DNA from: Sulfuricella sp. | Lineage (GTDB): Bacteria > Pseudomonadota > Gammaproteobacteria > Burkholderiales > Sulfuricellaceae | NCBI GenBank assembly: GCA_041651995.1 | Contig: JBAZID010000012.1 | Location: 1-64,000 of the forward strand | Length of the DNA: 64,000 nucleotides | Reading direction: 5' to 3' | Shown here: positions 29,482-37,913 of the stretch, one piece after another | How the letters are laid out: each line of letters starts with the position of its first letter | Position numbering within the stretch: the stretch's first letter is position 1 | The notes under the pieces: generated by a model | Databases searched by the model: none | What the model was told of the DNA's origin: nothing | Seen by the model: the letters and a program-made list of their open reading frames with translations, nothing else | Position numbers and translations under genes: made by a program

Positions 29482-31329
29482 CTAGTGGGCTGTCTGGGTG
29501 AAAAGAGAAGCACGCGTGGTGTCTGGGTTCATGCGCAGCAGTTCTTCCATGTCCAGCACCAGGACCACGGATCCATCTCCTGAAAGGGTGGCGCCAGCAA
29601 TGCCCTTGGGCTTGATGTCAAGCAGGGGCTTGATCACCACGTCATCCCGGCCAATAAAACTGTCGATTGCGAGCACGAAGGTGGTGTCGGTGCTTTGCAT
29701 CAGCACGCCAAAAGCAGGCGCGCCATTTTCCGGCCAGCCTATCATGCTTGCCAGCGAACGTACCGGCATGACTTCATCGCGTACGACCATGGTGGCGCGT
29801 CCGGAGACCTGTTTCACGGCTTTCGCGTCAATCGGGGTGATTTCCCTGACCATGGAGAGTGGCACGGCAAAGGGCTGGTCGCAGACTCGTACCAGCAATA
29901 CCGGCAGAATCGCCAAGGTCAGCGGCAGTGAGATGGTGATGGTTGTGCCTGCGCCAACCGTGGAGGAGATTTCGATACGGCCATTGAGCTTGCCAATATT
30001 GGTCTTCACCACGTCCATGCCGACACCGCGGCCAGATACGTCTGAAATCAGATCCTTGGTGGAAAATCCCGGCAGGAAAATGAGTTGCAAACTTTGCCTG
30101 TCATCCAGGCTGTTTGCCATATCCAGGTCGATCAGGCCTTTTTCCACTGCCTTGTGACGGATGGTGTCTGGGCGCATGCCCCGCCCGTCATCGGCGATTT
30201 CAATGATAATGTGGTCGCCCACCTGTGCCGCGGTCAGGCGCACCACGCTTTTCATCGGTTTGCCGGCAGCGGCGCGTTCCTCCGGGCTGTCCACGCCATG
30301 GTCCACCGCATTGCGAACCAGATGCACCAGCGGATCGTTGAGATCTTCGATCATGGTCTTGTCGATCTCGGTGTCTTCGCCGGACAGCAGCAATTCCACA
30401 TCCTTGCCAAGCTGCCGTGCCAGATCGCGTGCCAGCCGAGGGTATTTCTGGAACAGGCGGCCGATCGGCTGCATCCGGGTTTTCATTACCGCACTTTGCA
30501 GATCGCCCACCAGCAGATCCAGCTGGCTGACAGCTTCATCCAGCGCTTTCAGCGTGTTGGCATCCTGTTTGCCGGCGAGTATGTCTGCGCGCAAGCTGGT
30601 CAGGCGGTTTTTGGTCAGGCCAATTTCGCCGGTATAGGTCAGTACCTGATCCAGGCGCGTGGTGTCGACGCGGATGGTGGCTTCTTTCACCGTTGCCACG
30701 CTGGCCTGGGGCGCTGCTGCCCTTGGGGGGGCGGCAGCGGGAAGAATCTCTGGATGCGGTGCGGGATGTGCTTTAACCAGAGCAGCAACAGATGGCGCAT
30801 GCTGGGCGGCGGGGGCTTCGCTCCCGAGCAGGGTGTGGTAAACACCCTCCCAGTCCGGGCTTTCACTCGTGCTGGCGGGCACGGCAACAGCCGATGCAGT
30901 CTCGGGCTGGGACTGTGCTGCATGCAATGATGCATGGCCGCCGGCGATGACGGCATCCAGCGCGTCGAGCAGATGTTTTTCCGCAGGAGGCGGTACCTGG
31001 GCCTGCCCAAGATGGCCAAACATGTCGCGTACCACGCCTGTGGCAGCCATGATGACGTCCATGATGTCGGGCGTCAGGGAGAGCTCGGCGGTGCGTAGCT
31101 TGTCGAACAGATTTTCGGTGCGATGGCACAGTTCCACCAGTTCGTTGACATTGAGAAAACCCGCCCCGCCCTTGATCGTGTGGAAGCCGCGAAAAATGTC
31201 ATTGAGCAGGGATTTGTCTCCCGGACGTTTCTCCAGTTCCACCAGCTTGTTATCCACATCGGACAGAAGCTCGCCTGCTTCCATGAGGAAATCCTGAAGC
31301 AGTTCCTCCATTCCAGCGAAATGACTCAT
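29482..31329 (-). CDS. cheA: Chemotaxis histidine kinase CheA
   Basis: The kinase that phosphorylates CheY, 615 residues. P1 HPt domain with phosphorylated His50 (FRGFHTIKGGAGFL). An Ala/Pro-rich linker (about 130-213) stands where P2, the CheY-docking domain, would be; no P2 fold is evident. P3 dimerisation domain from about 214 (IRVDTTRLDQVLTYTGEIGL). P4 ATPase with HLVRNAVDHGVDSPEER (N box), IADDGRGM (G1), GFSTKD and SGRGVGMDVV (G2). P5 CheW-like domain at the end. Part of the operon cheV-cheV-cheY-cheZ-cheA. Confidence 0.97.
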   Translation of the reverse strand: MSHFAGMEELLQDFLMEAGELLSDVDNKLVELEKRPGDKSLLNDIFRGFHTIKGGAGFLNVNELVELCHRTENLFDKLRTAELSLTPDIMDVIMAATGVVRDMFGHLGQAQVPPPAEKHLLDALDAVIAGGHASLHAAQSQPETASAVAVPASTSESPDWEGVYHTLLGSEAPAAQHAPSVAALVKAHPAPHPEILPAAAPPRAAAPQASVATVKEATIRVDTTRLDQVLTYTGEIGLTKNRLTSLRADILAGKQDANTLKALDEAVSQLDLLVGDLQSAVMKTRMQPIGRLFQKYPRLARDLARQLGKDVELLLSGEDTEIDKTMIEDLNDPLVHLVRNAVDHGVDSPEERAAAGKPMKSVVRLTAAQVGDHIIIEIADDGRGMRPDTIRHKAVEKGLIDLDMANSLDDRQSLQLIFLPGFSTKDLISDVSGRGVGMDVVKTNIGKLNGRIEISSTVGAGTTITISLPLTLAILPVLLVRVCDQPFAVPLSMVREITPIDAKAVKQVSGRATMVVRDEVMPVRSLASMIGWPENGAPAFGVLMQSTDTTFVLAIDSFIGRDDVVIKPLLDIKPKGIAGATLSGDGSVVLVLDMEELLRMNPDTTRASLFTQTAH

Positions 31330-31375
31330 GGTTTCTCCCGTAATTCTTTATTGATGCCCTGGTTCGAGCGCAGGC

Positions 31376-32152
31376 TCAGAACCCCAGGCTCTCGAGCAGG
31401 TCGTCTACCTGCTGCTGGTTGGTAACGATATCGGTACGGCCATCGGCATTGATGACCGGCCCGTTCAGCAGGCCTGTATCGACTTCGTTGCGCTTGTTTG
31501 CCGGTGTGCTGTCGATCAGCAGCTGTAGCAATTGTGTTTCCACCTGTTGCGCCAGCTCAATGACTTTCTTGATGACCTGACCAGTCAGGTCCTGAAAGTC
31601 CTGCGCCATCATGATTTCCATCAACTGGGCATTGGTGGCCTGTGTGTGGGTTGGCACCTGGTGCAGGTAGACGCGGGTGTCTGACACCAGTTGCTTGAAT
31701 TCATCCACGCTCAGCTGGTTGCTGAACATTTTGTCCCATTTTCCTGACAGTGCGGTTGCACCGGCTTCAAGTTTTTCCTGTAGCGGCTGGGCGACTTCTG
31801 TGGCAGATAGCGCGCGTTCCGCCGCCTGCTCCGTCATCGCGGCAATGTAATTGAGGCGGTCGCGCGCGTCAGGAATCAGGCCCTCCGCCACCTTTTCAAG
31901 CGACTTGTCATAGCCCAGTTCGCGCAGCGTATCGTGCAGCTTGCGCGTCATGTGACCCAGCGAGGAAAAAACCTTTTCACTGCAGGCATCGCCGCTGCTA
32001 TCGCTAACGGCCGGCATCTGAATATCAGTGCTTGAAGTTTCCTGTGATTTTGCTTCTGCGACCGGTTCAGTGCTTTGGCTTGCCATTACGATACTGTCAA
32101 ACAGAGCTTCCAGATCGTCTGAGTCACCAGTGTTCTGTGGCGTGTTGCTCAC
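31376..32152 (-). CDS. cheZ: CheY phosphatase CheZ
   Basis: 258 residues. CheZ speeds dephosphorylation of CheY-P and is confined mostly to beta- and gammaproteobacteria. The long helical hairpin contains MMAQDFQDLTGQVIKKVIEL with the catalytic Gln. The C-terminal CheY-binding helix is QQQVDDLLESLGF. It starts with GTG at 32152, preceded by GGAGGT at 6-nt spacing. Lies between cheY and cheA. Confidence 0.95.
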   Translation of the reverse strand: MSNTPQNTGDSDDLEALFDSIVMASQSTEPVAEAKSQETSSTDIQMPAVSDSSGDACSEKVFSSLGHMTRKLHDTLRELGYDKSLEKVAEGLIPDARDRLNYIAAMTEQAAERALSATEVAQPLQEKLEAGATALSGKWDKMFSNQLSVDEFKQLVSDTRVYLHQVPTHTQATNAQLMEIMMAQDFQDLTGQVIKKVIELAQQVETQLLQLLIDSTPANKRNEVDTGLLNGPVINADGRTDIVTNQQQVDDLLESLGF

Positions 32153-32265
32153 TCGTCACCTCCCATTTATTGCCTGTATTTTTTCAGGTGTTTTATTTGG
32201 TTTTCGCAGTGCCCATGGCGCTGCTTCCGGAAATGCGTCAATCCTGTGAATGGCTCCGGTGAGAC

Positions 32266-32658
32266 TTATTTGGCAGCCATTTTTTCGAACACCTTGTTAA
32301 GCTTTTCTTCCAGTGTGGCAGCCGTGAATGGCTTCACAATATAACCGCTGGCACCCGCCTGGGCTGCTTCGATGATGTTTTCCTTCTTGGCTTCGGCGGT
32401 TACCATCATTACCGGTAAATGCTTGAGCGTGGCATCCGCACGTATTGCACGGAGTAATTCGATGCCTGTCATGTTGGGCATGTTCCAGTCGCTCACGACA
32501 AATTCGAAATTGCTGCCTTTAAGTTTGCTGAGTGCCACCACGCCATCTTCAGCCTCATCGACGTTGGTAAAGCCCAGTTCTTTTAGCAAATTGCGCACAA
32601 TTCGACGCATTGTCGAGAAGTCATCCACGACCAAAAATTTCAGATTCTTGTCTACCAT
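32266..32658 (-). CDS. cheY: Chemotaxis response regulator CheY
   Basis: 130 residues, a single receiver domain: acidic pair Asp12-Asp13, phosphorylated Asp57 ([10 protein letters not shown]), Thr87 and Lys109 (IVKPF). The sequence [18 protein letters not shown] is almost invariant in motor-binding CheY proteins. CheY-P binds FliM (N-terminal peptide seen at 46959) and FliN to change flagellar rotation. Confidence 0.97.
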   Translation of the reverse strand: MVDKNLKFLVVDDFSTMRRIVRNLLKELGFTNVDEAEDGVVALSKLKGSNFEFVVSDWNMPNMTGIELLRAIRADATLKHLPVMMVTAEAKKENIIEAAQAGASGYIVKPFTAATLEEKLNKVFEKMAAK

Positions 32659-32703
32659 TAAACCTACTCCAGATTATTGGCTATCAGCTATCAGTAAAAT
32701 CTC

Positions 32704-32731
32704 TGCTGACTGCTGACTGCTGACTGCTGAC
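32704..32731. repeat. Short tandem repeat, four copies of TGCTGAC
   Basis: Four perfect 7-bp units between cheV and cheY, next to GGCTATCAGCTATCAG. It is 4 bp beyond the cheV stop, within the probable operon. Confidence 0.9.
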
Positions 32732-32734
32732 CAG

Positions 32735-33673
32735 CTATCTCATCAGCAACGGTCGCAGCGTCTCGGCCAGGACCGTCGGGTCAAATTTTGCGACATAGGC
32801 ATCCACACCCACCGCTTTACCCATGCTGCGGTTGGCATCCGAAGACAGGGAAGAATGCATGACCACCGGAATTCCTTCGAAACGGCGATCACTCTTGATT
32901 CTTTTGGTGAGTACATAGCCATCCATTTCCGGCATTTCGGCATCAGTCAGGATCACGCTGATCAGATTGCTGACCGGAATGCCATCATGCTGAGCTCGTG
33001 CCGCGAGGTTCTGCAGTTTTTCCCAGGCCTCGTGGCCGTTGCTGGCTTGCTGATAGGGAACGGATAGCTTGTCGAGTGTCATCATGATCTCCTTGCGCGC
33101 GATGGCGGAGTCGTCCACGAAGAACAGGTATTGTTCGGCTGACATCTCGACCGGGGCTAAATCGGGAATCGCCTCCATGCCCAGTGCGTTGACCAGGATC
33201 TGCTCCACATCGAGAATCGATACCAGCCGCCCATCTTCCAGTTCAGTGATGGCCGTGATCAGATCTTCTGCGCCTGCCAGTCCGGATTGTGGCGGCTTGA
33301 TTTTTTCCCAGTCGACCCGAACGATGCGGTCTACTTCATGTACCAGAAAACCCTGAGTATGTTTGCTGTATTCGGTGACAATCATGGTCTGGCCAGTTGC
33401 TTCCGGCACATTGTCGAGCTGCATGAAATCTACCAGTGAAAGCACCGGGATGATATTGCCGCGCAGCGAGATGACTCCAAGCACACCGTTCGGCATGTGG
33501 GGCGTTTTAGTGATGAAGGGGGTTTGCGATACCTCGCGCACCTTGAATACGTTGATGCCGAAACACTCTCCCGTCCCCAGCGTGAACAGGAGAATCTCCA
33601 TCTTGTTGGAGCCGGCCAGCTTGGTTCGGGCATCTACCGATTCGATCAGCGCGGCATTGGCATGGGTCGTCAT
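32735..33673 (-). CDS. cheV: CheV coupling protein (CheW-receiver fusion), copy 1
   Basis: 312 residues. The CheW-like domain (about 25-165) includes CFGINVFKVREVSQTPFITK, VLGVISLRGNIIPVLSLVDF and QGFLVHEVDRIVRVDWE. The receiver domain (about 180-310) has FVDDSAIARKEI and the phosphorylation site LTDAEMPEMDGYVL. CheV can replace CheW in coupling receptors to CheA, which matters because no cheW is seen here. It is a tandem paralogue of the next gene, with 19 bp between them. Confidence 0.95.
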   Translation of the reverse strand: MTTHANAALIESVDARTKLAGSNKMEILLFTLGTGECFGINVFKVREVSQTPFITKTPHMPNGVLGVISLRGNIIPVLSLVDFMQLDNVPEATGQTMIVTEYSKHTQGFLVHEVDRIVRVDWEKIKPPQSGLAGAEDLITAITELEDGRLVSILDVEQILVNALGMEAIPDLAPVEMSAEQYLFFVDDSAIARKEIMMTLDKLSVPYQQASNGHEAWEKLQNLAARAQHDGIPVSNLISVILTDAEMPEMDGYVLTKRIKSDRRFEGIPVVMHSSLSSDANRSMGKAVGVDAYVAKFDPTVLAETLRPLLMR

Positions 33674-33692
33674 GATGTCGGTCCTGGAAAAG

Positions 33693-34637
33693 TCAGCCCA
33701 TTAAGCGGCGGGTAAGGATTTCAGATAGCTTGGCGGGCTCGAATTTCGAGACATACTCGTCCACCCCCACGGAGCGGCCCAGTTCCTGATTCGATGCTCC
33801 GCTTAGTGAGGAATGCATGATGACCGGGATGCCGGCAAAGCGGGGGTCGCTTTTGATGTTCTTGGTTAGAAAATAGCCATCCATTTCCGGCATTTCCACG
33901 TCGGTCAACACCAGCTGGATGTAGTGATTGACCGGCAACTTGGCGGCATCGGCGCGCGCGGCGATCTGTTGCAGCTCTTCCCAGGCCTGTTTGCCGTTGG
34001 TGGCGCTGCGATAATGGATGTTCATCGCCTCCAGGGTGCGTTCAATCTGCTTGCGCGCGACCGGGGAGTCATCGGTGAAGAATATGGTGCGTTCCTCTTC
34101 CAGTGGTGTCAGGCTGGAGAAGATAATTTCATGTTCATTGTAGTGCGTTGTTTCAGCAAGGATCTTTTCAACGTCCATGAGCATGACCAGGCGGCCATCC
34201 TGTAGTTGGGTGACGGCAGTAACCAGGCCACCCATCTGTGCCACCAGCATTTCAGGCGGCACTTTGATTTCAGACCAGTCGAGGCGCAGGATGGTGTCCA
34301 CGCTCTCCACCAGAAAGCCCTGAGTGCGGGCGTTGTATTCGGTGACGATCATGATGTCCGGCTTGGTGTTGGTCACGATGCCGGCGTACTTGATCAGATC
34401 CACCACAGGAACAAGAGAGCCGCGCAGGCTGACCATTCCTTCCACCGTGGGGGGCATGTCGGGGGCGCGTGTGATTTCCGGTACCCGCATCACTTCGCGC
34501 ACCTTGAATACATTGATGCCGAAGGTTTCCTTGCGTCCGCTATTCTGATCCACGCCCAGTGTGAAGAGCAGGATTTCCAGCTTGTTGGTGCCAGCGAGCT
34601 TGGTGCGGGCATCAATCCGTTTTAACAGTTCTGACAT
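33693..34637 (-). CDS. cheV: CheV coupling protein (CheW-receiver fusion), copy 2
   Basis: 314 residues with the same architecture as its neighbour: CheW-like domain (FGINVFKVREVMRVPEITRA, VEGMVSLRGSLVPVVDLIKY) and receiver domain (FFTDDSPVARKQIERTL, LTDVEMPEMDGYFLTKNIKS). The two copies share their start (ARTKLAG-NK-EILLFTLG) and domain order but differ widely elsewhere, so the duplication is old. Copy 2 is the promoter-proximal one and lies 63 bp after the PAS-chemoreceptor. Confidence 0.95.
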   Translation of the reverse strand: MSELLKRIDARTKLAGTNKLEILLFTLGVDQNSGRKETFGINVFKVREVMRVPEITRAPDMPPTVEGMVSLRGSLVPVVDLIKYAGIVTNTKPDIMIVTEYNARTQGFLVESVDTILRLDWSEIKVPPEMLVAQMGGLVTAVTQLQDGRLVMLMDVEKILAETTHYNEHEIIFSSLTPLEEERTIFFTDDSPVARKQIERTLEAMNIHYRSATNGKQAWEELQQIAARADAAKLPVNHYIQLVLTDVEMPEMDGYFLTKNIKSDPRFAGIPVIMHSSLSGASNQELGRSVGVDEYVSKFEPAKLSEILTRRLMG

Positions 34638-34700
34638 CTTGAATTTAGACTCCGGTGTATTGCCGCTTCGGAAGGATAACCAATTTTTAATGCATCTGCA

Positions 34701-36281
34701 TCAAATCTTGAAACGGCTGACGGTATTTCTCAAGTGATGCGCCATATCTTCCAGTTCTTCGGAGGCAGTCAGGGTCTGACTGATAGCCATGCTGTTGTTT
34801 TCAGTGATGCTGGAAATTTTGTCGACATTGCGGCTGATATCGGTGCTGGCCTGGACTTCTTCATCTGTGGCGGCGGCAATGGTCTCCACGCCCTCACTGA
34901 CATTTTTCACTGTCTGGGAAGAATCTGCCAGCACCATGGCCAGGTTTTCCATCGCATCCTGGCTGTTGGTCAGATGTTCCAGTCCCCGGTTGATGGATTC
35001 GTCCACGCCACCGGAGTGTTGCGCGATTTCCTGTGTCAGGGTGTCAATTTCCCTAGCTGCGGCAGCGGATTTCTCCGCCAGTTTTCTTACCTCGTCGGCT
35101 ACCACGGCAAAGCCGCGCCCCTGCTCGCCTGCACGGGCCGCTTCAATGGCTGCGTTGAGCGCGAGAAGGTTGGTCTGGTCGGCGATGTCGCGCACATGCT
35201 TGGTCATCTGGCGAATGCTCTGGGTGCTGTTGACGAACTGTCCCACCTTGCCGGCAATTTCCCGCACCGTCTGCTCCACGATGTCGATTTCACCCAGCAA
35301 GGATGAAAGGCTCTCGTTGCCATGGTGTGCGTTGTCGAGGCTTTCCCGTGCAATTTGCAGCACGTTCTGGGTGGTTTTTGCCACGGATGCGAGGCTGACT
35401 GTCAGTTCTTCCAGTGCGGTCGAAACGGCACTGACTTCATCCTGGGTCGATGCGTTCTGGCTGGCCTGGCTGGACAGGTGGGCCAATTGAGCTGATGCGC
35501 CGGACATTTTCTCGGCACTCATTATTACTTCGCCGTTGATGCCACGGAAGCCCAGCACCAGGGCATTGAGTGCTTGTGCCGTTTGGCCGATTTCATCATC
35601 CCTGAAAATCCTGGCGCGGAGTGACATGTCCTCGTTTCCCTGGATTGCAATGAGGGTAGACCGCAGGTCATCCAGCGGCATGACAATGGCGCGAACTATG
35701 AATAGACCAAGAACGGCTGCCAGTCCCAGGTTGAGAATGCCCAGGACCACGCCACCCAGGCCCAGTGCCGCGCTGGCGCTTGATATCAGGGCAAACAGCA
35801 CGATCATGCCGATCAGGCGGGTTTTGATGCTCAGGGTCCCGAGCCAGTTTGTGAGGCGTGCGCCGTGAGCCTTGTTTTCGCGCATGCGCGCATAAAGGGC
35901 ATCCGCTTCGCTGATTTGAGTGCGGCTTGGCCTGGTGCGTACGGAGAGATAGCCGGTAATTTGCCCATGTTCGGTGATAGGGGTGACATTGGCCTCAACC
36001 CAGTAATAGTTACCGCTCTTGCAGCGGTTTTTTACAAAGCCGTGCCATAGTTTGCCCGCCTGAATTTGTTTCCACAGATCGGCAAAGGCCTCTGGCGGCA
36101 TGTCCGGGTGGCGCACAATGTTATGTGATTTGCCGATCAGTTCAGTGGCGTCATATCCGCTGACCTCAATAAAATCAGCATTGGCGTAAGTAATCACACC
36201 GCGTGTATCGGTTTTGGAAATCAGCACCGCGCTGTCGCGGTAAATTGTTTCGCTGCTGGTGACCGGCAAGTTCTTTTTCAT
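34701..36281 (-). CDS. PAS-containing chemoreceptor (Aer-like)
   Basis: 526 residues. The N-terminal cytoplasmic PAS domain (about 18-115) with [37 protein letters not shown] and [18 protein letters not shown] closely follows Aer redox/energy sensors that bind FAD. Two hydrophobic helices (about 150-200) and a HAMP-like region follow, then a signalling domain with tip [20 protein letters not shown]. The ATG at 36281 is preceded by GGGGGA at 7-nt spacing; the frame extends 25 codons upstream without support. First gene of the che run. Confidence 0.92.
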   Translation of the reverse strand: MKKNLPVTSSETIYRDSAVLISKTDTRGVITYANADFIEVSGYDATELIGKSHNIVRHPDMPPEAFADLWKQIQAGKLWHGFVKNRCKSGNYYWVEANVTPITEHGQITGYLSVRTRPSRTQISEADALYARMRENKAHGARLTNWLGTLSIKTRLIGMIVLFALISSASAALGLGGVVLGILNLGLAAVLGLFIVRAIVMPLDDLRSTLIAIQGNEDMSLRARIFRDDEIGQTAQALNALVLGFRGINGEVIMSAEKMSGASAQLAHLSSQASQNASTQDEVSAVSTALEELTVSLASVAKTTQNVLQIARESLDNAHHGNESLSSLLGEIDIVEQTVREIAGKVGQFVNSTQSIRQMTKHVRDIADQTNLLALNAAIEAARAGEQGRGFAVVADEVRKLAEKSAAAAREIDTLTQEIAQHSGGVDESINRGLEHLTNSQDAMENLAMVLADSSQTVKNVSEGVETIAAATDEEVQASTDISRNVDKISSITENNSMAISQTLTASEELEDMAHHLRNTVSRFKI

Positions 36282-36390
36282 GATTATTTCCCCCATCAAG
36301 TTCTTGCCCGGCTTTTTTATCGATGACTGTTCAATAGCAGTCAGGACCGTGGTCAAGATTGTTTTAGATGCTTACGCCTGATTTATCCTT

Positions 36391-36447
36391 AACGGTTATG
36401 GCGAAACGCCGTCCCGAATCATGAAACGACGTTTCGCCATGACCGTT
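36391..36447. repeat. Inverted repeat with 18-bp arms
   Basis: AACGGTTATGGCGAAACG (36391-36408) and CGTTTCGCCATGACCGTT (36430-36447) pair with one mismatch across a 21-bp loop. It lies in the 448-bp gap between the divergent PAS-chemoreceptor and flrB. Apart from this, the hairpin at 36448-36485 and a TATAAT box, I see nothing else in the gap. Confidence 0.8.
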
Positions 36448-36485
36448 TCCCTCTCTCCTTGCTCTCTCCCGGTGGGAGAGAGGGA
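36448..36485. repeat. CCCTCTCTCC-type hairpin repeat
   Basis: CTCTCTCCC (36462-36470) and GGGAGAGAG (36474-36482) form a 9-bp stem with a 3-nt loop. The composition is like the repeat at the end of sdhE (20691-20724). No T-run follows, so a simple terminator is unlikely. Confidence 0.65.
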
Positions 36486-36674
36486 CTTTGGCAACGCTTT
36501 GCGTTGTTTCACGTTTAAAGTTTGAATCCGGATAGAAAACCCCATTTTTTTGTTCGAGTTTGTTGCGCTATATTGTGAAATTATTACGGCAATGTGATCG
36601 GGGGTTCACTGATGGTATTGTAGTGGATTCCCCTATGCCGTCAACAGCACCCAGTCTCTGCGCGCCAGGGGCGC

Positions 36675-36702
36675 GTTTGGGTGCGGATCCGGCATGTATA
36701 AT
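36675..36702 (+). promoter_or_regulatory. Possible promoter for flrBC (TATAAT box)
   Basis: A consensus TATAAT lies at 36697-36702, 28 bp before the flrB start. The -35 region (around GTTTGG, 36675-36680) is poor. Candidate only. Confidence 0.3.
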
Positions 36703-36729
36703 GGGCATACCATTTGAAGGGGGTTGCCC

Positions 36730-37899
36730 TTGTCCGAAGCCGCCAAACAAGTCAGTCCGCAAGAGCTGGAACAGGCATTCAGTCTTTTTAATGAAGCTTC
36801 GGCCCAGCTTACCGGCGCTTATCATGAACTGCAGGGTCAGGTCGAGCGCTTGACCGGTGAGCTGGCCGTGGCAAACGGTGCGTTGCGGCGCCAGTACCTG
36901 GAGAAGGAGGCGCTGTCTCAGCGCCTGGCGATGCTGTTGGCAGCCCTGCCTGCGGGGGTGGTCGTGGTGGATGGCGCGGGCCGGGTTAGTGACGCGAATG
37001 CTGCTGCGCGGCGCTTGCTGGGAGATGCCCTTGTCGGGCAGGAGTGGGGGGCGGCGCTTGAGCGTAGCCTCTGTCAGACGGCTACGCCCCATGAATGGGA
37101 AATGACGGCTGAGGACGGTTCGCTACGGCGGCTCAATCTCTCAATAAACCCGCTGGACTCCCTGGGCGGGCGGATCGTGCTGTTGCATGACATCACGGAA
37201 GCCTACCAGATGGCGCAGGATCTGCAGCGCCACCAGCGCCTGTCAGCGATGGGCGAAATGGCTGCTGGCCTGGCCCATCAACTGCGCACTCCGCTCTCCA
37301 CGGCACTGTTGTATACCGCTAATCTGAGCAAGCCGGGGTTGGCCGAAATGGACCGCGCCCGTTTTGCTGAAAAGGCGGTGGCGCGCTTGCGTCATCTGGA
37401 GCACCTGATTCAGGATATGCTGTCTTTTGTAAAAGGCCAGGCAGGCACGCGCGAAATTTTGCCATTGGCTGGATTGCTGACGGAACTGGTGCAAATCATG
37501 GAGCCGCAAATGCATGAGCGCGGCGTCGTCCTGAGGGTCGAGGATGATTATCCTGCCTGCGTATTGCGCGCTGATCGCAAGGCGTTGACAGGCGCGCTGC
37601 TTAACTTGCTGGAAAATGCTTTGCAGGCAAGTGATGCCGGCAGCAAGGTTGTGCTGCGCGCAAAGCAGATTGAGAACGGCATGTTGCAGTTGAGTGTGAG
37701 CGACGCCGGGCGCGGTTTTGATGCGACGGTGAGCGGGCGGCTGTTCGAGCCTTTCTTTACTACCCGCAACGAGGGTACCGGTCTTGGGCTGGCGATCGTG
37801 CGCAATGTGGTTGAAGCCCATGGCGGAAAGGTGGAGGCGCGTTCTGCTCCCGGAGAAGGGAGTGAATTTGTGCTGCGCCTGCCGGTAGAAAAAATTTGA
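36730..37899 (+). CDS. flrB: Flagellar sensor histidine kinase FlrB/FleS
   Basis: 389 residues, no membrane segments. N-terminal coiled coil (about 10-70), PAS-like domain (about 72-160: LAALPAGVVVVDGAGRVSDA), HisKA domain with phosphorylated His183 in GLAHQLRTPLSTALLYTANL, and an ATPase domain with NLLENALQASD, DAGRGF and GTGLGLAIV. AHQLRTPL and the soluble form fit the FlrB/FleS family, which phosphorylates the sigma-54 activator FlrC/FleR. I chose the TTG at 36730 (AAGGGGG, 6-nt spacing) over the TTG at 36724. The stop overlaps the next frame region. Confidence 0.88.
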   Translation: MSEAAKQVSPQELEQAFSLFNEASAQLTGAYHELQGQVERLTGELAVANGALRRQYLEKEALSQRLAMLLAALPAGVVVVDGAGRVSDANAAARRLLGDALVGQEWGAALERSLCQTATPHEWEMTAEDGSLRRLNLSINPLDSLGGRIVLLHDITEAYQMAQDLQRHQRLSAMGEMAAGLAHQLRTPLSTALLYTANLSKPGLAEMDRARFAEKAVARLRHLEHLIQDMLSFVKGQAGTREILPLAGLLTELVQIMEPQMHERGVVLRVEDDYPACVLRADRKALTGALLNLLENALQASDAGSKVVLRAKQIENGMLQLSVSDAGRGFDATVSGRLFEPFFTTRNEGTGLGLAIVRNVVEAHGGKVEARSAPGEGSEFVLRLPVEKI

Positions 37900-37913
37900 A
37901 TGAAAAAACAGCG

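Noticed and set aside
32704..32731. TGCTGAC tandem repeat as a phase-variation switch
   Set aside because: It lies outside any coding sequence and is not between a promoter -35 and -10, so there is no evident switch.
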